From Vesta saturnalis (taxonomy: Eukaryota > Arthropoda > Insecta > Coleoptera > Lampyridae): DNA of 64,000 bases. The notes below the pieces were generated by a model. The model was not told the origin of the DNA and made no database searches. It saw nothing but the letters and a program-made list of their open reading frames with translations. Of the stretch, positions 45,760-57,590 are shown in pieces. The translations under genes and the position numbers were made by a program. The stretch lies in the NCBI GenBank assembly GCA_036346205.1, contig JARFJB010001982.1, positions 703,001-767,000 on the forward strand. The letters run 5' to 3'. Position 1 is the stretch's first letter, and each line of letters starts with the position of its first letter.

Positions 45760-46235
45760 TTAATAATATAAAGAAGAATAATACCGAGGGGTAATTCGCA
45801 ATCTATAGTCGAAGACACATTGAGATTGCAGGATCAATCACATTCAGGTCAGCGCGGTACTTGTACTTGAAATGCATTACATTTTGGTACGTAATAAATT
45901 ATTTTAAACAAAGCAGGTAGGTACCAAATAGGAAAAGGTCGGTTATAAAGAAATAATCTGAAATAATTTTTTTATTTACTGTAAGTACCTGTATTTATCT
46001 CAACATTTTTATGCATAATAATAAAACAATACACAAAGATTAAAATAAAAATTTTAGGTATGGCCTTTATTTTCTTTCAAATCGCATTAAGAAATATCAT
46101 TAACTCTTATCCTTATCAGTTATTCCTAGAACAAAACTACATTTTTACCTGTACTTAAAATAATTATGACCAATTACTAATAAATGACATAATAATAATA
46201 TTCGCCATTTCAATATACCATTAGTTCGATAAATT
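45760..46235. other. AT-rich sequence without recognisable gene
   Basis: No downstream THAP exon or other coding similarity was recognised. Confidence 0.45.
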
Positions 46236-46239
46236 ATTA

Positions 46240-46558
46240 TAAGTTTTTGTTATGAACGAATACGTTCAAAAGTAAATATGTAATGAACATTATTATTAAT
46301 TTCATTAAAATACATAATAAACAGTTTACCTCGAGTAGGATTTGAACTTACGACCTGTACTTTGCTATAGTACCGAGCTAACCAACTGCGCTATCGATGT
46401 ACAAGCCCCAATTGATGTAAAGTTTGTCTTTATGTATGTAGAACTGATGCAAATTCTAAATTTAATGAGATAACAATCAAATTACTTATATTAATGGAAT
46501 GTGAGCCTGCAATATCGGAAGGATTCACACATACCAAGGTAACTTGACTAATAAATTA
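46240..46558 (-). mobile_element. SINE (family A), long copy
   Basis: The minus strand shows TCGATAGCGCAGTTGGTTAG (A box) and GTAAGTTCAAATCCTACTCG (B box), an anticodon-type loop with ATAGCAA, then the tail AATTAATAATAATGTTCATT. The head extends further than in other copies, through TGTGAATCCTTCCGATATTG. Its head faces the partial copies at 46.6-46.85 kb. Confidence 0.75.
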
Positions 46559-46597
46559 TTATAAGTTATTGTTATGAACGAATAAGTTAAAAAAATT

Positions 46598-46850
46598 AAA
46601 TTTAGAATTTACATCAGTTCTACATACATAAAGACAAAATTTACATCAATTAGGCTTATAACATCATCGTATCAGTCTTGTATTTAATAATAATAATATT
46701 CATTATATTAGTTCGTTAACTATTAATATTAGTCAAGTTACTTTGGTATGTGTGAATCCTTGCGATATTACAGATCCACATTCCATTAATATCAGTAGTT
46801 TGATTGTTATCTGATTAAATTTAGAATTTACATCAGTTCTACATAAATTT
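46598..46850 (+). mobile_element. Two SINE (family A) head fragments
   Basis: AATTTACATCAGTTCTACAT occurs at about 46606 and again at about 46826. The first continues to TTACATCAATTAGGCTT, and the second is preceded by GTCAAGTTACTTTGGTATGT and GTGTGAATCCTTGCGATATT, the inverted counterpart of 46500-46545. Neither retains the tRNA-like boxes. With the neighbouring minus-strand copy they form a head-to-head inverted arrangement. Confidence 0.65.
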
Positions 46851-47171
46851 CATTCGTTTAACTTATCCCGATGACGTCATGTATGCATTAAATCACGAAA
46901 TGACCGTCGTCTGTAATTTAAAACAAAAATATGAGCACTGATACCCACCTTTCCACAGAACAACTTTCCTTTATTTGCTTATACGTTGATTGAGGTTACG
47001 TACGCTCGCCGGTTGGTTTGTTTCTTCGTTTATTCATTCCTTCTTGAGTTAATATTGTAAAAGATCGGTTCTTTTCAGAACCACATTACTTTCTAGTGTT
47101 CATTTAAGGTAAAGATTAATTCGTTTTACAGAAAGAAATAACATTTATGTTTTCATTTGTAGCACATCAAC

Positions 47172-48457
47172 ATGCCTCGTAGGTCAATTACCCTAGACGA
47201 ATTGATCCATGACTTAGTCGAATACTTTAATAAAGAAAAACAGAACAACGGGCCCTTATCACCATTAACAGCAGTGCATGCAAGGGTTAGCGATGCTTTG
47301 AAAATTGACACGAAAACTATTTCTAATGCTTTACGACGACATCAAAATCAAGAAGAAAACAAGGAAAATGAACCTCAACGAAAAGTCTAAAACAAAAGAC
47401 ATGGATCAACGACAAAAAGTGAAATCCGTACTACAATTTACAACATATATATTAACCATGAACATGTTACATTAGATACGCTCTTAACAAAAATTAAAGA
47501 AAGAGGTATCGTTGTGTGTAAAAGGACTAGCCTCTATCACGTTTTGTTGGACATTGGATTTCATTTCAAGCAAACTAACAATAGAAAAGCTCTTTGCGAA
47601 AAAACTTCAATAGCATCGATGAGGTTAAAATTTTTGTGAAGTTACATCACTTATATGAAACAAGATATCTACAAGCAGTTCGATTATCTCGACAAAACAT
47701 GGATATTTGCAAAAGGAAGCAACAAAAGAATATGGCAAGATTCCAGTTCAAAATGCTTTAAGAATCTTGGTGGGGAAGGCAAACGTTATATAGTTCTACA
47801 TGCTGGAACAGAAGATGGCTTTGTGGAAGGAGCAGAACTTATATTCTCTACCACAAATAAAAGCAGCGATTATCACGATTGTATGAATTCGGAAAACTTT
47901 GTTAAATGGTTAACAAATCAACTTTTGCCAAACTTAACAAAGCCATCTATAATCATTATGGATAACGCTCCGTACCATTCACAAATTGTCAATCGCCAAC
48001 CAACTACAAATTGGAAAAAAGAAGAAATTACAGAGTGGCTTAGGGGAAAAAAATTACTCATGAAAAAGAAGCATTTAAAATGGAATTACTACATATATCA
48101 AAGCTACATAAGGAAGAAAAACAATATTTGGTCGATAGTATTATTAGAGAACATGGACACGAAATTTTACGCTTGCCTCCTTACCACTGTCAATTTAACC
48201 CAATAGAAATGGTATGGGGAATAAGCAAAACTTAATATGATAAACACATTGAAAGAGATGGTTATGGGGATGATAATGTCAAACAGATGTGGAAAGAAGC
48301 GTTAGAAACAGTTTCACCTTCAGTTTGGTTAAAAACGATTAAACATGCAGAAGCTGAAATTCTAAAGTCTTGGGAACAAGAAAAAGTTTATGATGTCCAA
48401 GTAAATCCAATTATTATAAATCCAAACGATAACACAGATACAGAAGATGAAGTGTAG
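47172..48457 (+). pseudogene. Tc1/IS630-type DDE transposase, frameshifted
   Basis: An N-terminal domain (MPRRSITLDELIHDLVEYFN ... ARVSDALKIDTKTISNALRR; 72 codons to 47390) looks like DNA binding. A middle frame has LDTLLTKIKERGIVVCKRTS and LYHVLLDIGFHFKQT. From 47655 the catalytic core is open for 183 codons: FDYLDKTWIFAKG (first Asp), IVLHAGTEDGFVEGAELIF, SSDYHDCMNSENFVKWL, IIIMDNAPYHSQIVN (second Asp). A shift follows, then LRLPPYHCQFNPIEMVWGIS (Glu, the third catalytic residue) and the end to a TAG at 48455-48457. Four frame breaks separate the pieces, but every catalytic residue is intact, so it looks relatively young. No terminal repeats were found. Confidence 0.8.
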
Positions 48458-49440
48458 TGAACATTTAATTTCTTGTTTTTAATTGAATTCTTAACGCAAA
48501 CAGTTTTCTCCAAAAACTTAATAATAATCTATAATAATTATAATAATAACATATAATGTATGTTATTGTACACTAAAGCATTATAATTTATAACAATAAA
48601 TTATTTTTAACACAGTGATGCTTAAATGTGAATGAACAAATTTACGTTTTATTACATTATGGTGTATTTTTTTATGTACTCAATAAGTAAGAAACACTTG
48701 GTTATAATGTATTTGACACGATACTTTGAATAAGTTTAAAAAAGTGCTATAATTCAATTACATTAAATACACCAATAATTTTGAATTGCAGTATAATAAT
48801 CTTCTACACAAACAAGTGTATAAACACCGATGATTGAAATTATCATTCCGTATTTTGCAATTCGAATATTTTCTCAAAGCATAATGATTAGTAGCATTCC
48901 TAAAAATTCAATCTTTATGAATAAATCAAATAAATAACCATTAACTCACAAATGTATTGCCGTCAAATCGCCACTTTTATGTAGAAAAGTATTGGAACAA
49001 TTACTTCCTTTATTTGGAAGAGTTCATTGGTCTTAACCTACAAATACCTATTTACAAAATTTTTGCAACATTTTAGAATATATACTAACTTACCAAAATT
49101 CATCTGCTACGTTTTAAGTTTTATTGAAAATAATATGCTTTTATGTGCGTACATCTACGATACGTAAATAAAACTTTTGTCTTTTATTTGCAAACATTAT
49201 GACATTTATATTTATGTGAAGTAGTTGGTAATGTTGGTATCAAAACTGTTCGTATAAAGAAAACTTAATTTGTTGTTAACGTTATCCTTGTTAGTTACTT
49301 GAGTTAATAAGAGCCATACAAAACGACACTCTTGGAATAATACGTTAGCTAATAGTGTACATTGTATTCAATATGTAGAAAAGAATAGTCATACACAAGT
49401 GCGCGTTTGATTCATCGATAAATCGGGATAAGTTAAACGA
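48458..49440. other. AT-rich sequence without recognisable gene
   Basis: Nothing was recognised beyond short AATAAT repeats just after the transposase. Confidence 0.45.
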
Positions 49441-49444
49441 ATGT

Positions 49445-49612
49445 CCTATACATAAAGACAAAATTTACATCGATTGGGGCTTGTACTTCGATGGCGCAGT
49501 TGGTTAGCACGATACTCTAGCAAACTATAGGTCGTAGGTTCCAATTCTACTCGAGGTAAATTTTTTATTTATGTATTTAATAAAATTAATAATAATTTTC
49601 ATTAGTTCGATA
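49445..49612 (+). mobile_element. SINE (family A)
   Basis: The head CATAAAGACAAAATTTACAT is followed by TTCGATGGCGCAGTTGGTTA (A box), an anticodon-type loop with CTAGCAA (AGC, alanine-like), GTAGGTTCCAATTCTACTCG (B box with one change) and the tail TTTATTTATGTATTTAATAA. Confidence 0.8.
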
Positions 49613-50140
49613 AATGTTGAAAATCAATCTAACTAAAAACATTTGGTTTGAGGTTTTTATGATTTTTTTTTCTTAAAAACTATAAATGTAAGGGAATCCA
49701 TACATATAGTCCTATTAGATTATATACAAAATGCTTATCGATATCGATTCACATTCATTCAATAAACCTCAGGATTTTTTTCAATTTATTTATGTTTAAA
49801 AAAATGCCCTGAAGTTAATCTTGAAAGAAAATATTATAGGACTGTGTGTATAGATTCTTTTTTAACATTTATAGTTAAAAAAAAATGAAACCACAAAATG
49901 TTTCAACTGGATTAAGCAAACCAATTTCCTCTTTCAAATTTCCATCAATAATTTCCCCAAAAGTTTGACAAATTTGTCGATTTATCGGTTGAATTAAGTC
50001 AATAGTTGAATTTGCCGGAATAAATTTATTTGCTGCTTATATTCTATACTAAAAACGCCCCCGGGACGGGCTACATCGTTTGCATTGCATTGTACCATTG
50101 ACTAAAAAATTTCCCTATGTCCAGAAATTCAAGAGACACA

Positions 50141-50199
<59 letters not shown>

Positions 50200-50589
50200 T
50201 TTATAAATAATAAAATATTTATATAAATAAGTTATGGTATATAACATTAAAATTAGTTACATATAATAAGTAAATTTTTATTGAGGTTAAAAATAAAATC
50301 AACCACTTTTTTCTCCAAATAACTAGAAATTCTGTACCTACATATTCACCTGTGATTTGTTGGCCTTGAATTTAAATTGGATGCTAAAATTAATTAACTA
50401 AAAAATTTAAGTGATTTAAATATTTAATTTTAACAATTCAAATGCATTAAAAACAAAAACAAATGAAGTGCCTGACAAAAGGATTATTATGATATAATAA
50501 AAATGTAAAATTTTAACTTCATTATAAATAATAGAATTAAACTATTCCTGTGAACATCAAAAATTCATGTACATCTTATACTAATTTAT
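49613..50589. other. AT-rich sequence with a (TA)n tract
   Basis: No gene was recognised. A pure TA run occupies about 50143-50195. Confidence 0.5.
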
Positions 50590-50647
50590 AAAAAGATAAG
50601 CTAAATAAAGCTTTTGGGTTCATACCCCAAATATAAAGATTCTTTTT
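50590..50647 (+). pseudogene. trnM: Nuclear copy of mitochondrial tRNA-Met
   Basis: AAAAAGATAAGCTAAATAAA is followed by an anticodon arm TTTGGGTTCATACCCCAA with the CAT anticodon, characteristic of insect mitochondrial tRNA-Met. The T arm is shortened to TATAAAGATT before the acceptor TCTTTTT, so the cloverleaf is damaged. It directly precedes nad2, as in the insect mitochondrial genome. Confidence 0.85.
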
Positions 50648-50654
50648 TTTTTAA

Positions 50655-51330
50655 TAAAAAAATTTTATCAAATTTTATTTTTATCAATATTAATTATTAG
50701 AATAGAACCTTAATTTCAATTTCCTCTTATTCATAAATAGCTATATGAATAGGACTTGAAATTAATGTTTTATCTATTATTCCAATTTTAAATTCAAGAA
50801 AAAATAAACTTTCTTCTGAATCTTCAATTAAATAGTTTATTACACAAACTATTGTATCAGTAATGCTATTAGCAATTATCATAATAATAATAAGTTCGAG
50901 ATTTTCATCAAAAATAAATCAAGAATCATTAATTATTTTTATTATAAATTCAAGACTTCTAATGAAAATAGGAATAACCCCGTTCCATTTTTGATTTCCA
51001 GAAGTTCTTGAAGGATTAGATTGAATAAATTGTATATTAATATTAACATGACAGAAAATTGCCCCTATAGTCCTGTTAATACTAAATATTAAATTCAAAT
51101 CTTTTATAATAATTATTATTTTAATGGCAATAATTGTAAGAGGATCAATGGCATTTAATCAAATTAGAATACGAAAAATTTTAGCATATTCATCAATTAA
51201 TCATATAGGATGAATAATTACAATAATTTATCTTCAAACAACATGAATAATTTACTTTTTAATTTATTCAATTCTTACAATCAATGTACCTAATTTTAAT
51301 TATAAAGAAAAACAAAATTTATTTTATTAA
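50655..51330 (+). pseudogene. nad2: Nuclear copy of mitochondrial nad2 (NADH dehydrogenase subunit 2), partial
   Basis: Read with the invertebrate mitochondrial code (TGA Trp, ATA Met, AGA Ser) from about 50720, one frame runs for roughly 580 bp and gives typical ND2 segments: MGLEINVLSIIPILN, MKMGMTPFHFWFPEVLEGLD, WQKIAPMVLLMLN, FNQISMRKILAYSSINHMGW. Two codons are now stops, a TAA near 50737 and a TAG near 50834, and there is a frame slip near the start. The gene ends early; roughly the last third of nad2 is absent. This is a NUMT and is not expressed as ND2 in the nucleus. Confidence 0.92.
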
Positions 51331-52189
51331 TCAATTAGTTCAGAAATTAAATTTTTATTTGAAAAATGACACGCTTTACAAAAATACAAATAATCAAAAG
51401 TTTGTAGGAGAAACCTGACGTCAAACACGCTTGCCAATTAAGAGTACATAGACACTTTCACGGAGAGAGTTAACGAGCAACTAAACATTTGAGACCCACA
51501 TTACTACTAGCGCCGTCTCTAGTTGAGACCCAACTTTGGCTACGAATATTACCATACCGTTGCGTATCTTATACGATTCCTCAATCAACGATTGTACGCA
51601 CTACGAAGTAATTAATACACGTGACGTCGCATTGTGATATAACATGCGCTAGAGCATACCGTTGTACGTGTATTGTGGAATTTTGTTGACATAGTATGTA
51701 ACACGATAGCATATCATATTTTTCTACATTTGGACATTGCGCCATACTTTTTTGATAATAACTACCACAAATTAACTAATTCGGAGTTAAATACTGGTAC
51801 CAACTAAACATAAAATTGTACAATACAAAATTATGAGTATGACAGATACTGAATTACTTCAAAGCCATCTATTTTTATTTTCTTATTTATTCTTTTTTAA
51901 AACAGCACATAGTTGGTATAATGTCGCAGATAGAATTTATCTTTGGAGATTCATGACAAACTCTTTATCAGCTTCAAACAATCAATTTTTTATTGGAAAT
52001 TATACATATGTATTTTAGCAGTGTTTGATAATGATCGTTTAAATAGGTAACTTTAATGTTAATTTTGCAATGCTTTAGTTTTTTATGTTAAGTTGCACAA
52101 TTAACAATATTTTATTTTAGTGCTTTTCCTTATTTTATAAAATATTAAACGCATAGGAAAGTTAATTAAATAAACTTTTTTGAAAATGC
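51331..52189. other. Sequence without recognisable gene
   Basis: The stretch 51400-51720 is less AT-rich than its neighbours (phrases such as ACTAGCGCCGTCTCTAGTTG) but gave no recognisable motif. A 61-codon frame at 51833 has no known domain. Confidence 0.45.
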
Positions 52190-52600
52190 AGGTCTGTATT
52201 CAAAAATTTCGTGATGAAGGTCCATAAAAGGTTCAAAACGCGATCATCAAATGCCATCATTGCTGAATTTGTAATAAAAAACCTTTCAAAATCAGTTTTC
52301 AAAATATCAGGACCGTGTTTAAAAAAAAAAGTTGACTATAGAAATAGGAAACGTCCAATTGCAAAACTGAGTAGGTATGCCATGTTAAAGCCTGTAACAA
52401 ATTGCCATGAAGAAGCGTTTGTATTTTTGCTGTAACATTTATAACACCAGAAAAAAATAAAATAACAATTTCAAAAATTCATATTATTTCAAATATCTCA
52501 AAAACAAAAAATCACACCATCGATTTTTTTGTGACATTTTATTGGTCACAACTTTTTTTTCCATTTGACCGGGTTGTACGTATTACCATTTCCCCATAGC
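52190..52600 (+). repeat. Copy of the MLE-2 3' flank
   Basis: GCAGGTCTGTATTCAAAAAT, then GGTTCAAAACGCGATCA, AAAATCAGTTTTCAAAATAT and CAGGACCGTGTTT match the minus-strand sequence between about 44460 and 44130, including the final TTGACCGGGTTGTACGTATT (TTAACCCTAGTTGTATCTATT there). It is therefore a solo end or truncated copy of the same mariner-like family. The 74-codon frame here is not considered a gene. Confidence 0.65.
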
Positions 52601-54284
52601 GAGAATCCTTATCTTAGACACAGTGTACTATAGTACTATATTTTATATCTTCTATAAATACAGAATTATAAAACAGCAATGAGATTATAGAAAAATTTTA
52701 TTATATTTTTCGGGGTTGAATATCCATTTTGGCCACATTTAAAACGCAAAGTGAAAGATTTGTTCCAAAATAAGAATTTTATTCAAATTGTTTTCTGTTA
52801 GAAATTGAAACAAATTGCCAAATAACACAGCAAGAAAAATAATCCCTACTTTTTTTAGTCGCATTTTCCTTTTAAAAGCTTCTTTCTTTTAAATCTATTG
52901 TTAAAACAAAATTGGCAGTTAAGCTCTGGTAGAAAATAGTTACGCTGCTAATAGAAAATCGATTCAACTTTGTTGGTGTAATTAATGGTTTTGTTGCGTT
53001 AAACTTGTGGTAAATTGTTTACATTGATCCGTTTAAGACAAAAGTTACTTCTTTTATACAAAAATTGTTGTGTTCTACTTATCTTAATTAACAGTTTTGT
53101 TCTATAATCTCATGTCAAAATTGTACCCAGTAGTCTACTAAGCGTTTGTAAGTAATGCAAATAGCCTTAATAATCTAAGCGCAAATATGAAATTATGATG
53201 GAGAATTGCGACAGGAAAGCACAATTTCTTGGCAAAACGCTTCTAGGTTTAAAGCTAATGAGGCTGCAGCGTAGGTATTTCCACTTACTTGGTTATATAG
53301 CATATATTATGAATAACAGGAATGCGTTTAAGTAATGTAGGATTAGTGGGTACTTGTTATAAGTTATTTCTAGCTTGTAACTTTACACTCTATTTATGTG
53401 AAAATGCAAGCAAGTTGTTTAATTCTATTAATACAGTCTGCGTTTTAAGGAATTGAAACATTATCTAAAATTAACTTGCTCCTTATGTTTATGCTATTGG
53501 GTTGGCAAAATGTGTTATAACACGACTTTACCGTTAAGTGGTGTCTAAATAACATGCGTCTAGTGTACTCAGGCAAATATACTTTGGTAGACATTTTCGC
53601 CAATCATTTCGATTTAAGGTGATTTGGTGAACTCAGTTCTAATTATATGATTATGTTAAAACGATTTTTAATTTATTATCTTTTTATCTTTTTACGTTTT
53701 TAGTTTACCTTTACAATTATATTATAGATATAATAGCATGTTTATATGGCCCATTATTTTTATACTGTATAGTTCGTAATGTAACTTATATACCGGTTTT
53801 TATATATTTTAATAAAATAATAGAAATGCTAATTCAAACAGAAAAGGAACAAAGGACAAATCCTTTATATATATATATGGTACGAAAAAAAGGCCACTTT
53901 TACACTATTGTATAAAAGCTGAAAAGGAAGGGTAAAAGCATTTGTTGCTTATAGACCGCTTAGTCGAAATGTGTAATGCTCAAAGTAGTGTGTTAAATGA
54001 AGCAATCTGGACAGACGTGATTAAGATAATGGTGTTAATGTTTTCCTCTAAAATGACTAAAAGCACATCGTTCTGTGTACTAATATATTTTTACTAAGCA
54101 AATTTTTTTTTTAATACTGCGTTTTATATTTTAATATTACAATAAACAAAAAATTATTATTGTTACGGTTATAATGTAACATAAAATACGCAAATTAAAA
54201 TTGATACAATTGTGTTTAACAATTGTATTTGATAATATTTGTTTTTGTAATCGTTACTTTTAATACATAAACAAAATATCTGGT
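52601..54284. other. AT-rich sequence without recognisable gene
   Basis: No coding similarity or repeat was recognised. Confidence 0.5.
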
Positions 54285-55290
54285 GTGCAAACACAACACG
54301 ACCTTCTAACCTACAAAATGGAAATTTAAAATATGCAACATTTTAAAAGCAAAAACAATAATCTATGTCACACAGACGTGTAAAACTTCTGGACAGACAG
54401 ACTAGTAGATGTTAACTTAAAAATTAAAAAAATGAAATGATTTTAATTATAATTTATTTTAGCATAACTATGCAACCTCTTTCATACGTTCATAACGAAA
54501 ACAGGTACCATTGTAAAAACAAAAACTGTAATCTATGTCAGAATGACGTTTAAAACTTCATTGCAGACAGACATAAATAATACGTGTTAACTTAAAAAAA
54601 ATTCCAAAGCTTCTATAAATTATCAATGATACATTTTAACCATTTTCATTCATATTTAATTTTTTTTTAAACTTACCTTGCATTATATTAAGAAACTTTA
54701 TAAAGAATAGTTATGTAAAATTAAATTTTCATTAAAAAATATGTCTGCACTTTTTCTAATAAAATGAATCGTTATTCAGGTATTGAGAAAATTTGAACTA
54801 ACACTTACATTGTACCTTAGGAATTTTTTTACCACTAAATTATGCGTCGTATCAAAAAATTGCATAGAACATAATTAATCGATATGTTTAAGGTCTATGT
54901 CTGGGTATTTTTATATCTTTCAAATATGCAGCTGTTTTAGAAATATTTGATAAAATCCAAAAACTGGGCCTAATAACCCCCCCCCCCTCCGCCGCTGGAT
55001 TTCTCCCAAAATCTAATCAGCTCTAAGCGAAATGAAAACAAGCTTAAGTATAACATTTTAATTACGTAGGTATTTTCGTTCTGGGGTTATCACACCCGCA
55101 CGCGCACGCGCGCGCTCACACGCACACGAACTCGCACACGCACACTCACACGCACCACGCACGCACGCACGCACACACACACCCCCACACCACACCCACA
55201 CCCACACCCACACCCACACCCACACTCTACACACACATCCAGACATCATGGCCGATCTTGAAACTTGGACAAAAGTTGTATATAACTAAA
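54285..55290 (+). repeat. Dispersed repeat D1, long copy with CA/CCCACA microsatellite
   Basis: This is the longer partner of the repeat at 4250-4560. It starts near ACACGACCTTCTAACCTACA and ends near ATCATGGCCGATCTTGAAAC. Before the end lie CGCACG, CACG and CCCACA repeats (about 55090-55227). An internal partial repeat (CTATGTCA-A--GACGT, near 54362 and 54534) suggests a short tandem duplication. Confidence 0.65.
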
Positions 55291-55654
55291 TATATAAACT
55301 TTTTTGTTTATGTATTTATTTTGACAGTTGTCATCAAATATTTCAAAATCTAATTTTTTTCTAATGTTATGTAAATAATTGCAATAAATTTTATTCGCAA
55401 CACGTGCGCTGTCACATTTGTGTTGTTCGGCCTTATATTTTATCCCTCTGCTACGCCTCGGGTAAAAAGCAACGGCCTCGCACCAAGAAATGTGTAAACA
55501 GCGCACTAGTTACGAAAATAACTATTGTATTAATGCTCAACCGGTTTCAATGTTACGTATCATATTCCAGAGCTTAAAAAAATTATTTTTTCTGCAACCA
55601 CCTAAATAAGATGCTATGTTGTTATAGTATTTCGTACCAAAAATGGTTGATTTC

Positions 55655-56420
55655 AGGATTCATCGGTGTCTCCACGGCAACTGTACAAAATGTAATTTAC
55701 TTTTTATCCTAGTATAAAAAGTAATTTGACTTTGACCATACATTAACTTTGTATGAATGAAGTTCATGGGATACATAAATACAATTTAAAAATTTTTGCA
55801 TGTTCACAAACAACGTAATATTTTGAGCCATAAATAAATATTGAAATTCAATATAATTTAGCTTTTTATTTTCGTTTTAAGCAAGTTTAAGTTTATTTAA
55901 ATGTTTTGAGTAAATACCTTCTATAAACAGAAATCGACATTTACTCTCGCCAGTGGCGCCATCTATATTCACGTTATTTCATCTGTCATATTTGAACACA
56001 TTTTAAGAGGTAAATAACAATGAATATTAATTAAAAACTACACTGTACGTTTTTTTTTTCACTAAAAACTTCGGGATTCCAACCTGTTCCTATGGCAACT
56101 GTACAAAAAAGTAATTTGACATCAGCACTGCGTTGACTGATCATCGGATGTCATTATTTTAATAATTACAATTTCAGAATTCTTACAAAAAACGTTTTCA
56201 GCCATAAGTAAGTATTGATATTCAATATAATTTCGCGTTTTATTTTCGTTTTAAGCAAGTGTAGGGCAAGGTTATTGAAATGTTTTGAGTGATTAAAGTC
56301 TCTGGCGCCATCTATTTTATTGCACCATCTGTAAAATTTTAAATTTATCGAATTTATCCAATAAATATTAATTAAAAACTACACAGTGTTTTTTATTTCA
56401 CTAAATAATAGTCATTTTCT
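55655..56420 (+). repeat. Tandem duplication just upstream of the Crypton-like start
   Basis: Copy 1 (about 55655-56066) and copy 2 (about 56072-56420) share GGCAACTGTACAAAA, AAAGTAATTTGAC, TTTTATTTTCGTTTTAAGCA, TGGCGCCATCTAT, AATATTAATTAAAAACTACA and a T-rich end before TTTCACTAAA. The downstream edge lies 12 bp from the ATG of the recombinase ORF. It may be the 5' region of that transposon, duplicated. Confidence 0.75.
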
Positions 56421-56431
56421 ATAAAATAGAA

Positions 56432-56560
56432 ATGTCGCAAACTGATAGTGACGTGAACTGCACTCGCCCGGAGATTAAAGAGACGGCAAAACAAGCCACT
56501 TTAGATTTGCTCCCTGCAAAATCACGGGAGGTTTATAAAATGGTTATATGCGCTTTATAA
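56432..56560 (+). pseudogene. Crypton-like tyrosine recombinase 2, N-terminal part
   Basis: The 42-codon frame reads MSQTDSDVNCTRPEIKETAK, QATLDLLPAKSREVYKMVI. The segment LLPAKSREVYKM matches the N-terminal LLPxKSRxxYExAY region of insect Crypton-like recombinases. The expected continuation appears at 59.26 kb, so the ORF is split by foreign sequence or a large rearrangement. Confidence 0.6.
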
Positions 56561-57546
56561 TACGGTGAAATAGTAAGATGTTACAGGCTAAATACTCGCT
56601 AGAGCATCCAGCCCTCAAAACTTACTTAATGTTGTAAAGAGGGCACTCGTCACAACTCCAAAAACGTCAAAATCGGGTAAAATATCAAAAGACGCCACCT
56701 GTTAAAACATTTATAGCGGGAAAACGTCATGAACATATCTCAGTTTACTCAAAAATAAAATACTCTACTACTAAAAATTATCCTCTAAAAATCTTTACGC
56801 GAAGTTCCCCTAACTTCCAATGAAATTCTGTATATAAAAGCCGAAAAATCACGATAATAAAACCCAAAACTCATTACATATTTCGATAAATTACACGACA
56901 AAATTATTATCTCATATAACCCACAAATAAATAAAAATACGATAATTAACTCTTCCATTTCAAACACAAAATTACGCCACTATAACAAAATTAAGCATGA
57001 TGGAAAACTAATAAAGGCCTCAAATTTACGAAACGTCGATATCGGGATGTAATACCGAAATTCGTCAAAAAAATACAGCTCATTTTCAAACAAATAACAA
57101 ACTGCTTCCCTTTTGGCAATTCAAGTTCATGAATGACGTCTACAATCGGTAGATCGATACCTATAAAAAGAAACTCCAAAAATATTTGCAACTTTTCGCA
57201 AAACCCTCGTATGCAAGAACAAACAGCTGGTCAATCGACAACCCGCTTAATTCATAATATACGATACGTTATTTCTCTTAATAAATCTGCTTTTTACTAT
57301 AATTCTTACTTCCGAAAATAGAAACCACTTTACTTCATTTACAACCGGTCGTGATTAAATCAAACAATTCGCTATCAAATATGCACAAATTCAAAATCAA
57401 ATATTGCATTGAACCTTTGAAATTCAATAATCACTGTAAACTTTTAAACGTAATCAGTGTACTTCCAATAAACATAAAAATATTGAGATTTCTTCATAAA
57501 AAAAACACTAAAATGTACGTAGTGTGATGCACAACATTGGGTTTAG

Positions 57547-57590
<44 letters not shown>

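Noticed and set aside
55180..55230. CCCACA hexamers as telomeric sequence
   Set aside because: They lie inside the CA-rich part of dispersed repeat D1 and grade into CA and CACG repeats.
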